A stretch of 64,000 bases of DNA from Rivularia sp. T60_A2020_040 (GTDB lineage Bacteria; Cyanobacteriota; Cyanobacteriia; Cyanobacteriales; Nostocaceae): the NCBI GenBank assembly GCA_015272215.1, contig JACYMD010000050.1:33015-97014 (forward strand), in the 5' to 3' direction. Position numbers and translations under genes: made by a program. Numbering within the stretch: the stretch's first letter is position 1; every line of letters begins with the position of its first letter. Below are positions 50,068 to 59,723 of the stretch, piece after piece. Below the pieces are notes generated by a model. The model did not search any database, was not told the origin of the DNA, and saw only the letters and a list, made by a program, of their open reading frames with translations.

Positions 50068-51618
50068 TTATACATCTGCCACAGCTTCAGCACTGCCCGC
50101 CTCTATCGGTAAACAAAGTACATAGCGGTATCCCGATTCTGTCGAACCTTGAATTGTAATTTCACCACCGTGTAACTCTGCTAACTGACAGCTAAGTAAT
50201 AACCCCAATGTTTCGCGAGACACCCCACCAGAATGCGATCGATTTTCAACTTCGGATGCATCAACAGCAGTTCCACCCGAAGAAATATTCTCAGTTGTGG
50301 GAAAAATATCGCTGCGGCTCGGTAAACTGATGACTTTTTCGGGATTTCCTAAATTAGTTTTGAAAGTTGAGGTGATATCAGATGCGAGTTCCATCGAAGA
50401 TATCTCAGCAAGACGGAAATAGGGATCTACTTCAGTTATTCCTTCTCCTAACCAAGGATGAGAAACCCAAATAGTCAGGTTTAACGCATCTTCTTTGTAA
50501 GAAACATGAATCCTCACCACACTACCTGTTGCCGAAAGCTGAATCACACTAAAAATTAAGTGATACAAAATTTGCCGCACTTTATCTTTATCTAATGGCA
50601 AAATGCGATTTCGTCCAGGTTCAATAGATAGACGAATATCTTGCTCGCGACGGGCTGCTGCTTCTTCTAAAGTATTGATAGCTTGTTGACAGAGCATTTC
50701 AATATCCACGGGAGCCAGATTTAGTTCGGTATTAGTATCATCCATTGCCCCCAACTCAGAAATCTCATTTACTAAAGAAAGCAAATATCTACCACTATGT
50801 TGAATAATTTCTAGATATTCTCTTTGCTTAGTTGTTAAAGGACCATAAATTTCCCGTCCCAAAACACTAGCCATACCCAACACTGATGTTAAGGGGGTAC
50901 GTAATTCCATCGTTAATTGTCCTAAAAGCTGCAATTTCAATTGACTGGTAAAAACCGAGTCTTGAAAAGCTGGTGCAGTGATTTTGATTTCCGAGGTATT
51001 GGATTCTTGGAGGTTGTGATTTGTTCTAGAAGAACTATTTCTGAGTGGAGGTGCTTGCAGTAATCGATTGCGTTCAAATTCACTCATGCTCCAACGAGCA
51101 ATGATTTGTAAAAATTCGATGTCGCGAGTTGTGAAATTGCGGGGAATTAAATCCATCACAGCCAACGCACCCAAACAATTACCTTCTGCGTCAATCAGTG
51201 GTACTCCTAAATAAGCACGAATTCCATAGTCTTGGACTAACTTATTAGATACTAATTCCGCTTTATCCAACTTGCGAGTATCTTCAATTACCACTATTTG
51301 CGCGTTTTCTACTACTTGGCTGCAAAAAGATTCTTGACGTGATAATTGACGAGTTTGTGCTAATTGATTCATCAGTCCCAATCGGGATAAACCCACCGCT
51401 GACTTGAACCAATGACGTTCGTTATCCACAAATCCCAGAATCGAAATAGGTGCTTCGATAAAGTGAGCAGCAGTTTGAGTGGCTTCTTCAAAAACCGGGA
51501 TTGTTTCTGGCTGTCGCAAACCTAGCTTCAATAAAGCTTGAAGACGTTGCTGCTCTTGATTTTCAGGGGTTAACCAACCATCTTTCGGGGCAAACATTTG
51601 ATTTTGAGGCTCTACCAT
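50068..51618 (-). CDS. GAF-domain histidine-kinase-like protein lacking the phospho-accepting His (pseudokinase)
   Basis: 516 residues from the ATG at 51618. GAF domain at ~35-185 (DNERHWFKSAVGL, RQESFCSQVVENAQIVVIED, AYLGVPLIDAEGNCLGALAVMD). A HisKA-like helix then reads LLGQLTMELRTPLTSVLGMASVLG. In active kinases this is S-H-E-L-R-T-P; here the His position is Met237. The ATPase part is also degenerate: the N-box (normally NLLxNA) reads ILYHLIFSVIQLS, and the G1 box is WLGEGI after HPW. The dimerisation helix REYLEIIQHSGRYLLSLVNEI is well kept. The protein is therefore likely a catalytically silent partner or sensor that works through dimerisation. Monocistronic. Confidence 0.8.
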   Translation of the reverse strand: MVEPQNQMFAPKDGWLTPENQEQQRLQALLKLGLRQPETIPVFEEATQTAAHFIEAPISILGFVDNERHWFKSAVGLSRLGLMNQLAQTRQLSRQESFCSQVVENAQIVVIEDTRKLDKAELVSNKLVQDYGIRAYLGVPLIDAEGNCLGALAVMDLIPRNFTTRDIEFLQIIARWSMSEFERNRLLQAPPLRNSSSRTNHNLQESNTSEIKITAPAFQDSVFTSQLKLQLLGQLTMELRTPLTSVLGMASVLGREIYGPLTTKQREYLEIIQHSGRYLLSLVNEISELGAMDDTNTELNLAPVDIEMLCQQAINTLEEAAARREQDIRLSIEPGRNRILPLDKDKVRQILYHLIFSVIQLSATGSVVRIHVSYKEDALNLTIWVSHPWLGEGITEVDPYFRLAEISSMELASDITSTFKTNLGNPEKVISLPSRSDIFPTTENISSGGTAVDASEVENRSHSGGVSRETLGLLLSCQLAELHGGEITIQGSTESGYRYVLCLPIEAGSAEAVADV

Positions 51619-52454
51619 TACCACTGCTACCTTAATATTTCTTGGAAACTGTATTTCATCTAACCGTTGTTTCGAGGTCTTTACTATTCCTAAGCATTCC
51701 CCAAATTCACCTCAGACAAACAGGTTTAAAATTTTTTTTTATCAACCAGGAAATTTATCTTACCTGTAAGCTTCTAGTTCAGTAGTTGAATCGTTACTTA
51801 ATCAATGCTGTAAGTACCGAGTTTATAGATAAAATGACTTTGGGTGCCAATTTTATCTAGGCTAAAATAATTACCAGAAAGTAAGTAGTCAAAGGTAATT
51901 TTTGAATATCTTAAATGATTACCGTGACTCTACTTAATTTTATAATGATGATATTTTTTTTCGTAAATACACTGTTGCCATTCTTTTTGAAAAGGCTATG
52001 AATGATAATTAAATGGTACTAAAAAATCATGATTTAAATTAGAATAAATTCAAACATTTTGAGTAAAATTACTGAAAAGAATTAATCAATTTTAATTTTA
52101 TTTTTAATGATTGCAAAATATCAATCATCTCCAGTAAAAATCAGAATAAGATATCCCCAACTAGATACTAACAAAAGCTAACTTCAAATAATTTTGAAAT
52201 ATCGTATACCAATGAATCGTTTAATTTTTGAGGGAATCATCAAATAATTAAACATCATAAAAATAAGACAAAATTAGATAAAAAATAGCCAAACACAACT
52301 TAAATAATCAATGCAGCTTAAGATAAAATTGTTTTCATGTAATATTTACAAAAACTTTATATATTTTATTTGCTAATTTCTCAGTATTTAGTCATAAATA
52401 GAACAGGCTGTTGTCAAAAAATTTGAATATTTATTTAAAGAGGTTGCAGATTAG
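51619..52454. other. Long AT-rich intergenic region
   Basis: 836 bp, the longest gene-free gap in the window. It separates two divergent genes (the pseudokinase and the DegT aminotransferase). I see no open frame, tRNA or known RNA. Low-complexity A/T runs prevail, and AAAAAGAATTAATC-like stretches give no clear repeat. Confidence 0.55.
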
Positions 52455-53621
52455 ATGAATAATATAAAAGTGAGAATTCCCTTTGTAGACCTAAAGTTAC
52501 AGCATCAATCGATTGAAAAAGAAATGCGGCAAGCGATTGAAGATGTATTAGAACGGGGAGATTTTATATTAGGTAAAGCATTGAGGGATTTTGAAGCAGC
52601 ATTTGCCTTTGCTTGCGGTGCAGAATACGGAGTTGGGGTTGCTTGTGGAACCGATGCGATCGCTCTTGGTTTGCAAGCTTGTAATATCGGTGCTGGTGCC
52701 GAGGTGATTCTGCCTGCAAATACATTTGTCGCAACTTTAATTGGAGTATTACGTGCCGGTGCAAAACCAGTTTTTGTCGATTGCGACCCAAACACTGCTT
52801 TAATAGATTTGGGGGCAGCGGAAAATGCGATTACATCACAAACTCAAGCAATTATTCCGGTGCATTTGTACGGTCAAATGGTATCTCCCAAAGAATTATT
52901 AGACTTTGCCGAAAAACATAATCTCTTGATTTTTGAAGATGCAGCACAGGCACATTTGGCTCAAAGAGATGGATATCAAGCAGGTTCTTTAGGAATAGCA
53001 GCAGCTTATAGTTTTTATCCGAGTAAGAATTTGGGTGCATTTGGTGATGGTGGAATGCTAGTAACCAAAAATCAGGAAGTAGCCCAAAAAATGGTGCGGT
53101 TACGCAATTATGGAGCATCTCAAAAATATTTTCATGTAGAATCAGGTACAAACAGTCGTTTGGACACTTTACAAGCCGCAGTACTGCATCAAAAGTTACC
53201 TCATTTAAAAGAGTGGAATGCCCAACGTTTGAGAATAGCTCAGGAATACGATCGCGAATTAGCACCTTTACAATCAAAGGGAATTATTCCCATGCAAAAT
53301 CAAAGTGGTGACGGACACGTTTATCATCTTTATGTAATCAAAGTGGAAGCTGAATGTCCTTTAGAAAGAGAACAAATTCAAGAAAAACTTGCTTCGGTGG
53401 GAATTCAAACAGGAATCCACTACCCGATTCCTTGTCATCTCCAGCCAGCTTTCAGCGATTTAGGCTATGAAATCGGAGACTTTCCTCATTCTGAAAAGCT
53501 AGCCAAACAAATATTATCTTTACCAATGTATCCCGGTTTAACCAGTAGCCAAGTTAAAGAAGTAGCAGCAGCGATTGCATCAACAGTAAGTGAAAAACAA
53601 GAGAAATTACTTCATATTTAA
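52455..53621 (+). CDS. DegT/DnrJ/EryC1/StrS-family PLP aminotransferase
   Basis: 388 residues; forms amino sugars, typically on nucleotide-linked 3-keto or 4-keto sugars for surface polysaccharides. The family pattern is intact: IPFVDLKLQH opening; GVGVACGTDAIALGLQA; the PLP-holding Asp in FEDAAQAHLA; and the internal Schiff-base Lys in FYPSKNLGAFGDGG (K191). NYGASQKYFHVESGTNSRLD follows, and PIPCHLQPAF is near the end. Located ahead of the exosortase/polysaccharide block, it probably makes a sugar precursor for that block. Length normal. Confidence 0.92.
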   Translation: MNNIKVRIPFVDLKLQHQSIEKEMRQAIEDVLERGDFILGKALRDFEAAFAFACGAEYGVGVACGTDAIALGLQACNIGAGAEVILPANTFVATLIGVLRAGAKPVFVDCDPNTALIDLGAAENAITSQTQAIIPVHLYGQMVSPKELLDFAEKHNLLIFEDAAQAHLAQRDGYQAGSLGIAAAYSFYPSKNLGAFGDGGMLVTKNQEVAQKMVRLRNYGASQKYFHVESGTNSRLDTLQAAVLHQKLPHLKEWNAQRLRIAQEYDRELAPLQSKGIIPMQNQSGDGHVYHLYVIKVEAECPLEREQIQEKLASVGIQTGIHYPIPCHLQPAFSDLGYEIGDFPHSEKLAKQILSLPMYPGLTSSQVKEVAAAIASTVSEKQEKLLHI

Positions 53622-53640
53622 AAGCTATTTGAGGGTTGGG

Positions 53641-53677
53641 GGGAATTAGGAATTGGGAATTGGGAATTGGGAATAGA
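53641..53677 (+). repeat. TTGGGAA heptamer array
   Basis: Four units of GGAATTGGGAATTGGGAATT type 20 bp after the aminotransferase stop, in its orientation. Confidence 0.88.
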
Positions 53678-53761
53678 AAGTAGGAAAATCATAAATCGTT
53701 TTAGGACTAAGCTAAAAAGCGTTTAATTTGTATATTGAAATTTTATTAAAATAAAATCTTG

Positions 53762-53784
53762 TAGTGCGGGCATCCTGCCCGCTA
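53762..53784. repeat. GCGGGCA hairpin repeat
   Basis: TAGTGCGGGCA-TCC-TGCCCGCTA: near-perfect palindrome with one unpaired base, followed by AAAAA. Small GC-rich palindromes of this type are widespread in cyanobacterial spacers. Confidence 0.7.
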
Positions 53785-54015
53785 GAAAAATATAAATTAA
53801 ATGCGCGACAGCTTAGTTATTTTTCAGCAGGAGCCAACTTGAGATTTGAGATTTTGCTCAATGATATTTGGACTTAAAAATGGAACTTTTTGATATTTTT
53901 GATTCGTCATTAAATACAGACATTATAAAAGTCAAAATTTAGATATAAAATCTAAAATATCTTAACTGTTGGCATTTTTATTTAATTTGACAATTTAATT
54001 AAATCAACTGAAATT

Positions 54016-54909
54016 ATGTTAACTCAACACCAAGCAAAATCTTCAATTCCACCAAAATTATTTGATTTCGCAATATTAGCTATCTTGGGGCTGCTTTACG
54101 CTCCTTTAATATATCATTGGTTCGACGGTTGGCTAAACAAGAATATTAGTATAGAACACGAATATTTTAGTCACGGCATGATCGGTTTTCCATTTGCGGC
54201 TTATCTAGTTTGGATGAATCGGAAAAAATGGCCAAGATTAGCGAATAGAAGTAATCTCTTGGGTGGCATATTGTTAGTAATAGGAGGAATTTTTTATCTG
54301 AGCGGAGTTGGTGAATGGGTAAATCTTTCTTTTCCGGTGATATTGGCTGGATTGTGTTTGTGGTTAAAAGGAATTGCAGGTTTTAAATTACAGGGTTTTC
54401 CTTTACTACTAATTTTGCTGGCAACTCCTAACTCAGTACCATACTTAATCGCACCTTTTACTTTGCCTTTGCAAAGCTTTATTGCTGGAACTGCTGGTTT
54501 TATACTCAATCAGTTTGGTCTACCTGTAGTTGTAGATGGAATTAACATATACGCAAACGGATACATCGTAGAAGTTGCACCTTACTGTGCAGGTTTAAAA
54601 ATGCTGTTTACTACGATGTACGTTGGTTTAATCTTGCTTTATTGGACTGAGACATTATCATCTCGACGCAAAAGCATTTGGTTTTTATCAACAGCAGCGA
54701 TAATCAGCGTTACTGCAAATATTATTCGCAATACTTTACTGACCTTTTTTCATGCTACCGGACAAGATGGTGCTTTTCATTGGTTGCACGACAGTTGGGG
54801 TGGGGATTTATATTCCGCTTTGATGCTACTGACGTTAATACCAGTAATTAATTGGATCGATAGTTATTTTTCCGAAGATTCAATGGATTTACAAGAGAAA
54901 ATTCAGTAA
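54016..54909 (+). CDS. Cyanoexosortase B (exosortase/archaeosortase family transpeptidase)
   Basis: 297 residues with eight predicted membrane segments. Exosortases cleave and process PEP-CTERM sorting signals in the membrane. The catalytic triad is visible: Cys191 in APYCAGLKML, Arg238 in IIRNTLLTFFH, and His255/His258 in AFHWLHDSWGG. The neighbour at 55104 is the matching cyanoexosortase B-associated protein. The polysaccharide export genes that follow fit the usual pairing of exosortases with exopolysaccharide loci. No PEP-CTERM substrate is in the window. Length is normal. Confidence 0.9.
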   Translation: MLTQHQAKSSIPPKLFDFAILAILGLLYAPLIYHWFDGWLNKNISIEHEYFSHGMIGFPFAAYLVWMNRKKWPRLANRSNLLGGILLVIGGIFYLSGVGEWVNLSFPVILAGLCLWLKGIAGFKLQGFPLLLILLATPNSVPYLIAPFTLPLQSFIAGTAGFILNQFGLPVVVDGINIYANGYIVEVAPYCAGLKMLFTTMYVGLILLYWTETLSSRRKSIWFLSTAAIISVTANIIRNTLLTFFHATGQDGAFHWLHDSWGGDLYSALMLLTLIPVINWIDSYFSEDSMDLQEKIQ

Positions 54910-55063
54910 AATTTCTGTTGTGAATATCGCATAATAAGTAAAGTACTGTTGAAATTACTGAACTCAAAGCGTCAGGATAAAAAGTACAATTTTGTTTTTT
55001 GCAGTTAACACTTGACCAATCATTGCTTGATCGTAAAAGTACCCGGATTGATTCATGGGGTCA

Positions 55064-55097
55064 ATCTAAAATCTAAAATCCAAAATCTAAAATTGTT
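55064..55097 (+). repeat. ATCTAAA/ATCCAAA array before the exosortase-associated gene
   Basis: Four heptamers end 10 bp before the ATG at 55104, on the coding strand. Confidence 0.92.
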
Positions 55098-55103
55098 TGA
55101 CTA

Positions 55104-55817
55104 ATGATTTCCCTTTCCCGATTTTTCAAAGAACGTCAGTTTTTGCAGATAGCAGCCCTTATCCTATTATTGCTGCTACTGGGGATAGGGGCATTACCTG
55201 GATATCTCCAAGGCAATTGGCGATGGAAAGAACCACCACCCATTACTAACCTCCGGGAATTGAAAGAATTGCGTCAAACCGGCTTGATATTACCTGGCTG
55301 GAAAATTACTCAACAACAAGAACAGAAATTGGGTTCGGGTAAATGGTCTTTGCAAGTTATGGAAAAAGAGAATGAAAAGCAGACGGCTATATTGTTGTTG
55401 TTACCTCAAAATGGACCAAAAGACCAACCACAGGTAGAGTGGAGTGAAATTGATAGTTGGGGAAGAATGCAATGGGGAGAGTGGCAGATTGCTCAATCTC
55501 GGCAAGGTGAATTTACGGTTAAACAGCCACAACTAAAAGATGAAACTAAGGTAAAAGCGAAATTTTTCCGTGCATCCACCAAAAATCAAAGTTTCGCTGT
55601 ATTGCAATGGTACGCTATGCCTAACAGCGGACATTTTTCACCTTTAAACTGGTTTTGGGCTGACCAGTCAGCACAGTGGCACAAGCAGCGTGTTCCGTGG
55701 GTTGCTGTTAGTTTATTTATTCCAATGGAGCCTTTTGGACAAGTAGAAACAACTTGGCAACAAGTAAAGTCTATTGCTCAAACGGTGCAAACTAAATTAT
55801 TTAATTTTAATTCTTGA
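55104..55817 (+). CDS. Cyanoexosortase B system-associated protein
   Basis: 237 residues. One N-terminal membrane segment (IAALILLLLLLGIGALPGYL) followed by a soluble, presumably periplasmic, domain with WKEPPPITNLRELKELRQTG, GWKITQQQEQKLGSGKWS, and WADQSAQWHKQRVPWVAVS. It is analogous to the EpsI/exosortase-associated proteins that accompany other exosortases. Its place 194 bp after the exosortase supports the name. Function in sorting is unknown, perhaps polysaccharide handling. The leader is a heptamer array. Confidence 0.82.
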   Translation: MISLSRFFKERQFLQIAALILLLLLLGIGALPGYLQGNWRWKEPPPITNLRELKELRQTGLILPGWKITQQQEQKLGSGKWSLQVMEKENEKQTAILLLLPQNGPKDQPQVEWSEIDSWGRMQWGEWQIAQSRQGEFTVKQPQLKDETKVKAKFFRASTKNQSFAVLQWYAMPNSGHFSPLNWFWADQSAQWHKQRVPWVAVSLFIPMEPFGQVETTWQQVKSIAQTVQTKLFNFNS

Positions 55818-56039
55818 TTCGCAGATTTTGGAATTTGTCTGTTGAGTTAAGGAAGTAGAAAATTTACATGAGACTATTCACCGTATTTTTACCAAGAGAA
55901 GTATACTGGATATGTAAACTTAAAGACAATATATCACGAAAATTTTCTTACGTATTTAGTTTTTTTAATAGACCGCTTAACGCCATTTTTATTGTTTCAA
56001 GCTGATAAAGCACAGACATTTAGAACTCGATTAGGTTAT

Positions 56040-57371
56040 ATGCGTGGATTCAACGCTTTTTGCGTCGCTAGTCTTCAAGTAAGTGTTTTTTTTGTAACAG
56101 CTTCCCAACCTGCTTTTGCTCAAATACCCCCAGAGAACAACTCTATTCAATCAATTCCGGCACCTCCAAGCGACGCGGAGTTTTTAGCTCCGCTACCTAC
56201 AAATGACGATGGAGAAATTTCACCTGTATTTACTCGATATCTGTTAGGAGCGGGTGATGGAGTAGCTATATTCGTGGAACCACCCCAGGGAGCTTACCGT
56301 TTGGGAGAAGGAGATGGAATTACTGTGATAGTGCAGCGTTTTCCAGATTTGAGCTTTCAAGCATCGATTAATCGACAGGGAACTGTTGTAGTACCTTTGG
56401 TAGGAACTGTATCGCTGCAAGGTTTAACCTTAGAACAAGCACAAGCAAAAATTCGGGCTGGCTTGAATCGTTTTGTAGTCGAACCCAGCGTTACTGTATC
56501 ATTAGCTGCACAACGTCCTCCACTAAATTTTCAGACCCAAGTGGATTTAGAAGGTAATATCACAGTTCCGCGACTGGGAAAAGTTTCCGTAAAAGGTTTA
56601 ACCTTAGAAGAAGCCCAAGAAAAAATTCGTTTGAGTTTACAGCGGATTCAAGTAGACCCCGTAGTCACAGTTTCCTTGATATCGCCACGACTTGTCCAAG
56701 TAAATGTTGCCGGAGAAATTATTAGACCGGGAGTTTATCCCGTAGCGACTCCACAACCGAGCGTTCTTGATGTTCTACGGATAGCCGGAGGTTCAACTAT
56801 CGCAGCGGATTTACGACAAGTTCAAGTACGTCGCAAATTGCTTGATGGTTCCACCGTCTCGCAAAATATTGATTTGTACAGTCCTTTATTGAATGGTGGT
56901 ACCTTCGCTTCATTACGCTTACAAGATGGTGATTCCATAATTATTCCTCGCCGCGAAATCGGTACAGATGATGGTTATGACCGTAATATAGTTGCACGTT
57001 CATCTTTAGCACAGCCTGTAATTAGAGTCCGTGTTCTCAATTATGCCAGTGGCGCAATCATTACCCAAAATTTACCCAGTGGTAGCAGCTTTATTGATGC
57101 TTTGGGGAGTGTAAGTGTTGGTCGCTCCGACTTAACGAACATTGCCTTAGTCCGCTTTGATCCAGAACAAGGTAGAGCGATTACCCAGAAACTAAACGGA
57201 AGAAAGGTACTTAGAGGAGATGCTTCTCAAAATGTGCCATTGCAAGATAACGATGTGATTATTGTCGGTCGAAATTTGATTGGTAAAATTACCAACGTTC
57301 TTTCAAATGCTACTAGACCTTTCTTTGATATTCAGTCTTTTGTGCGCTTTTTTGAAACCTTTAGTTTTTAA
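56040..57371 (+). CDS. Polysaccharide export protein (Wza/outer membrane type), two Poly_export domains
   Basis: 443 residues from the ATG at 56040, which gives a clean signal peptide (FCVASLQVSVFFVTASQPAFAQ). The alternative is a TTG at 55992. Two tandem Poly_export (PES) domains: LGEGDGITVIVQRFPDLSFQ and RQGTVVVPLVGTVSLQGLTL, repeated as DLEGNITVPRLGKVSVKGLTL. SLBB-type domains follow (VAGEIIRPGVYPV; VRVLNYASGAIIT). It would form or contact the outer-membrane channel for exopolysaccharide. The doubled export domain is common in cyanobacteria. The Wzc-like gene follows 78 bp later, so they work as a pair. Confidence 0.9.
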   Translation: MRGFNAFCVASLQVSVFFVTASQPAFAQIPPENNSIQSIPAPPSDAEFLAPLPTNDDGEISPVFTRYLLGAGDGVAIFVEPPQGAYRLGEGDGITVIVQRFPDLSFQASINRQGTVVVPLVGTVSLQGLTLEQAQAKIRAGLNRFVVEPSVTVSLAAQRPPLNFQTQVDLEGNITVPRLGKVSVKGLTLEEAQEKIRLSLQRIQVDPVVTVSLISPRLVQVNVAGEIIRPGVYPVATPQPSVLDVLRIAGGSTIAADLRQVQVRRKLLDGSTVSQNIDLYSPLLNGGTFASLRLQDGDSIIIPRREIGTDDGYDRNIVARSSLAQPVIRVRVLNYASGAIITQNLPSGSSFIDALGSVSVGRSDLTNIALVRFDPEQGRAITQKLNGRKVLRGDASQNVPLQDNDVIIVGRNLIGKITNVLSNATRPFFDIQSFVRFFETFSF

Positions 57372-57449
57372 ATACCAATATACATAAATCAACAAATCAA
57401 CTGATATATTTACTGTTTGCCATCAATTCTGTTTGTATCTACTTTTACC

Positions 57450-59615
57450 ATGACTCCACCGATTGTTAAACGCTATTTAATTGCTTTCGATAAATACAAA
57501 TGGATTGGATTGGCAAGTTTTGGTTTGGTTGTCGCAGGCTCAGCCATATTAGCCGTACAACCAGAACCAGCACCCAAATTTACATCTGCCGGCGCTTTAA
57601 CCTATACCCGTCCACCAGTGAGTTTTTCCGCAACTGGTACTGAAATTCAGCAACGAGGTTTGGCGTTATCGAAAGAAGTTTTGCTACAAGATAAAGTCAT
57701 TGAAGCTGTTGCAACCAAAGTTAATGTCAAACCAAAACAAATTGGTAGCAATGTTGCAGTTAGCGTACCCGAAGTAGCTGCGGACGGGCAGCTAAGTGGT
57801 GCAATTATTAGTATTAAATACCAAGATACCGATGGTAAAAGAGCGCAACAAACAGTACTTGGCTTAATGGAAGCAATGGTACAATTAAGCGCCGAGATTA
57901 ACACCGGACGATTACAAGCAATTATCGACAAAATTGAGGAAAGACTACCTTTTGTTAACAAAGAATTACAAGAAGCTGAAAAGAAGCTTGAACAATACGA
58001 CAGAATAGAACGTCCGGCAATCCTCGCTGCTGAAGATGGTAGTTTGCTTAATGCTATTACGAATAGCCAAAATCAGCAAAGGCTAATCAAACTGACTATT
58101 TCTGGTATTGAGGCTCAAATTCGTAGCTTACAGCAAAGATTGGGATTGAACCCTCAGCAAGCATATACTTCTTCGGCATTGAGCGCAGATCCAATTATTG
58201 CCAATTTACGCAGTCAAATTTATCAAGTTGAATCGCAAATGGAGGTTTTCAGAAAAGACTTGCGTCCGACTCATCCTAATATGATTCAGTTGCAGCGTCA
58301 AAAAGATGCTTATGAACGACTGCTACAAGAACGTGCTAACGAGGTAGTTGGTGGTGGTGGTGCGCTTGCTCCTCTACCGAATGTTTCCGGTGTGCGCGCT
58401 CAAAGTAATTTAGATCCAGCCAGACAGCAGTTAGCAAATCAACTGGTTGCTTTACAAACTCAACAAGAAACTTTAGAAAGGCAATCAATTGATTTAGTAC
58501 AAGAACAAGCCAAGTTACAGCGAGATTACGCGCTGATACCGAATAAGCAACTAGAGCGATCGCGATTATTGCAACAGGTTGGTTTAAAAAAAGCCGTCTA
58601 TGATCAGATGCAGGCGAAATTAGTCGATGCCAAAACCGCAGAAGCAGAAACCGTCAGTACTTTAGCCATCGCTCAACCGCCAGTAGTTATACCGGAAGAA
58701 TCAACCGCTACAAGTATACCAATCACTTTAGGTATAGGTGGTTTCTTAGGATTATTAATTGGTGGTGGTGTCATCTTCTTATTAGGTTCTCTCGAAGGTA
58801 CTTTCAAAACCAAAGAAGATATTCGCAACGCTCTCAAGCAGCGAGAAGTTTTGCTACTTGCAGAATTACCTATAATGCCGATTAATGATGCAAATCCACA
58901 ATTAGTTCCGGTAGTACTTTCTCCTGAATCTCCTTACATGGAGTTCTTAGAAAAATTCCGTTCTAATTTACGTCGCATCGGTGGCAAAAAAGTAAAAGTA
59001 GTGTTAATTACTAGTACAGGTAGCTTGGAAGGTAAAACAACAAGCGCTTATAACTTGGGTATCGCCTCCGCTCGTGCCGGAAAACGTACCATTATTATTG
59101 AAACAGATTTGCGATCGCCATCTCGTTGTGAATCGTTGAAGGTAAATCTCGATGCCAATGCTAATATCGAACCCCTGCGTTATTATGCCAACAGCGAATG
59201 CATTCGTCTGGTTCCAGATGTCGAAAATTTATACATAGTACCCAGTCCGGGACCATTACGTCAATCAGCCGCAGTCTTAGAATCAAGCGAATTACGACGG
59301 TTAATAGAAGATGCTAGAGAACGGTTTGATTTAGTAATTTTAGATACAACACCTTTGGGTTTATCAAACGATGCGTTACTAATTCATCCTTATAGCGACG
59401 GCATGATTATGGTAACTCGACCGAATTATACTCAAGAAAATGTATTGGGTGAAGCTGTTGATGAATTAGTAGAATCTGACATGGGTTTATTAGGAGTAGT
59501 CATCAACGGTGCTGATGTCAATTTAACCTTTGAAGAACCAATTTCAGATATTGAAGAAGAAGACTCAGAAGTTGTGAATCAGGAAGAGTATTCAACAGGA
59601 GTGCATCGGAATTGA
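57450..59615 (+). CDS. Wzc-like polysaccharide co-polymerase with BY-kinase-type ATPase domain
   Basis: 721 residues from the ATG at 57450 (the frame opens at a TTG, 57417). Wzz-type chain-length domain with two flanking membrane segments (WIGLASFGLVVAGSAILAV; IPITLGIGGFLGLLIGGGVIF) and a coiled-coil periplasmic part. Then a cytoplasmic ATPase: Walker A TGSLEGKTTS (near residue 525), Walker A' IIIETDLRSPS, and Walker B LVILDTTPLG. The C-terminal tail is short and acidic and has only one Tyr (EEYSTG), not the Tyr cluster that Gram-negative BY-kinases phosphorylate. It controls chain length and export in step with the Wza-like protein upstream. Kinase activity is therefore doubtful. Confidence 0.88.
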   Translation: MTPPIVKRYLIAFDKYKWIGLASFGLVVAGSAILAVQPEPAPKFTSAGALTYTRPPVSFSATGTEIQQRGLALSKEVLLQDKVIEAVATKVNVKPKQIGSNVAVSVPEVAADGQLSGAIISIKYQDTDGKRAQQTVLGLMEAMVQLSAEINTGRLQAIIDKIEERLPFVNKELQEAEKKLEQYDRIERPAILAAEDGSLLNAITNSQNQQRLIKLTISGIEAQIRSLQQRLGLNPQQAYTSSALSADPIIANLRSQIYQVESQMEVFRKDLRPTHPNMIQLQRQKDAYERLLQERANEVVGGGGALAPLPNVSGVRAQSNLDPARQQLANQLVALQTQQETLERQSIDLVQEQAKLQRDYALIPNKQLERSRLLQQVGLKKAVYDQMQAKLVDAKTAEAETVSTLAIAQPPVVIPEESTATSIPITLGIGGFLGLLIGGGVIFLLGSLEGTFKTKEDIRNALKQREVLLLAELPIMPINDANPQLVPVVLSPESPYMEFLEKFRSNLRRIGGKKVKVVLITSTGSLEGKTTSAYNLGIASARAGKRTIIIETDLRSPSRCESLKVNLDANANIEPLRYYANSECIRLVPDVENLYIVPSPGPLRQSAAVLESSELRRLIEDARERFDLVILDTTPLGLSNDALLIHPYSDGMIMVTRPNYTQENVLGEAVDELVESDMGLLGVVINGADVNLTFEEPISDIEEEDSEVVNQEEYSTGVHRN

Positions 59616-59617
59616 AG

Positions 59618-59677
59618 GATGGGGGGATGGGGAGGTAAGGAGACAAGGGGATGGGGAGATGGGGAGATGGGGAGATA
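59618..59677 (+). repeat. GATGGGGA array
   Basis: Eight or so irregular copies of GATGGGGA/GATGGGG/GGAGACAAG follow the Wzc-like stop. Confidence 0.85.
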
Positions 59678-59686
59678 AAAGAAATT

Positions 59687-59718
59687 AACTGTCAACTGTC
59701 AACTGTCAACTGTCAACT
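59687..59718 (-). repeat. TTGACAG array at the 3' end of the first rhomboid
   Basis: Four units in the sense of the rhomboid gene on the minus strand, 5 bp beyond its stop. Confidence 0.95.
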
Positions 59719-59723
59719 AACCT

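Larger units (their letters stand above)
53622..54015. other. Intergenic region with repeats
   Basis: No gene seen. It contains a GGGAATT array (53641-53677) and the GCGGGCA...TGCCCGC hairpin (53762-53784); the rest is AT-rich and presumably carries the exosortase promoter. Confidence 0.65.

Noticed and set aside
52852..53277. 141-codon minus-strand frame inside the DegT aminotransferase gene
   Set aside because: It lies wholly inside a well-conserved enzyme gene containing the PLP Lys, and its own translation has no recognisable feature.
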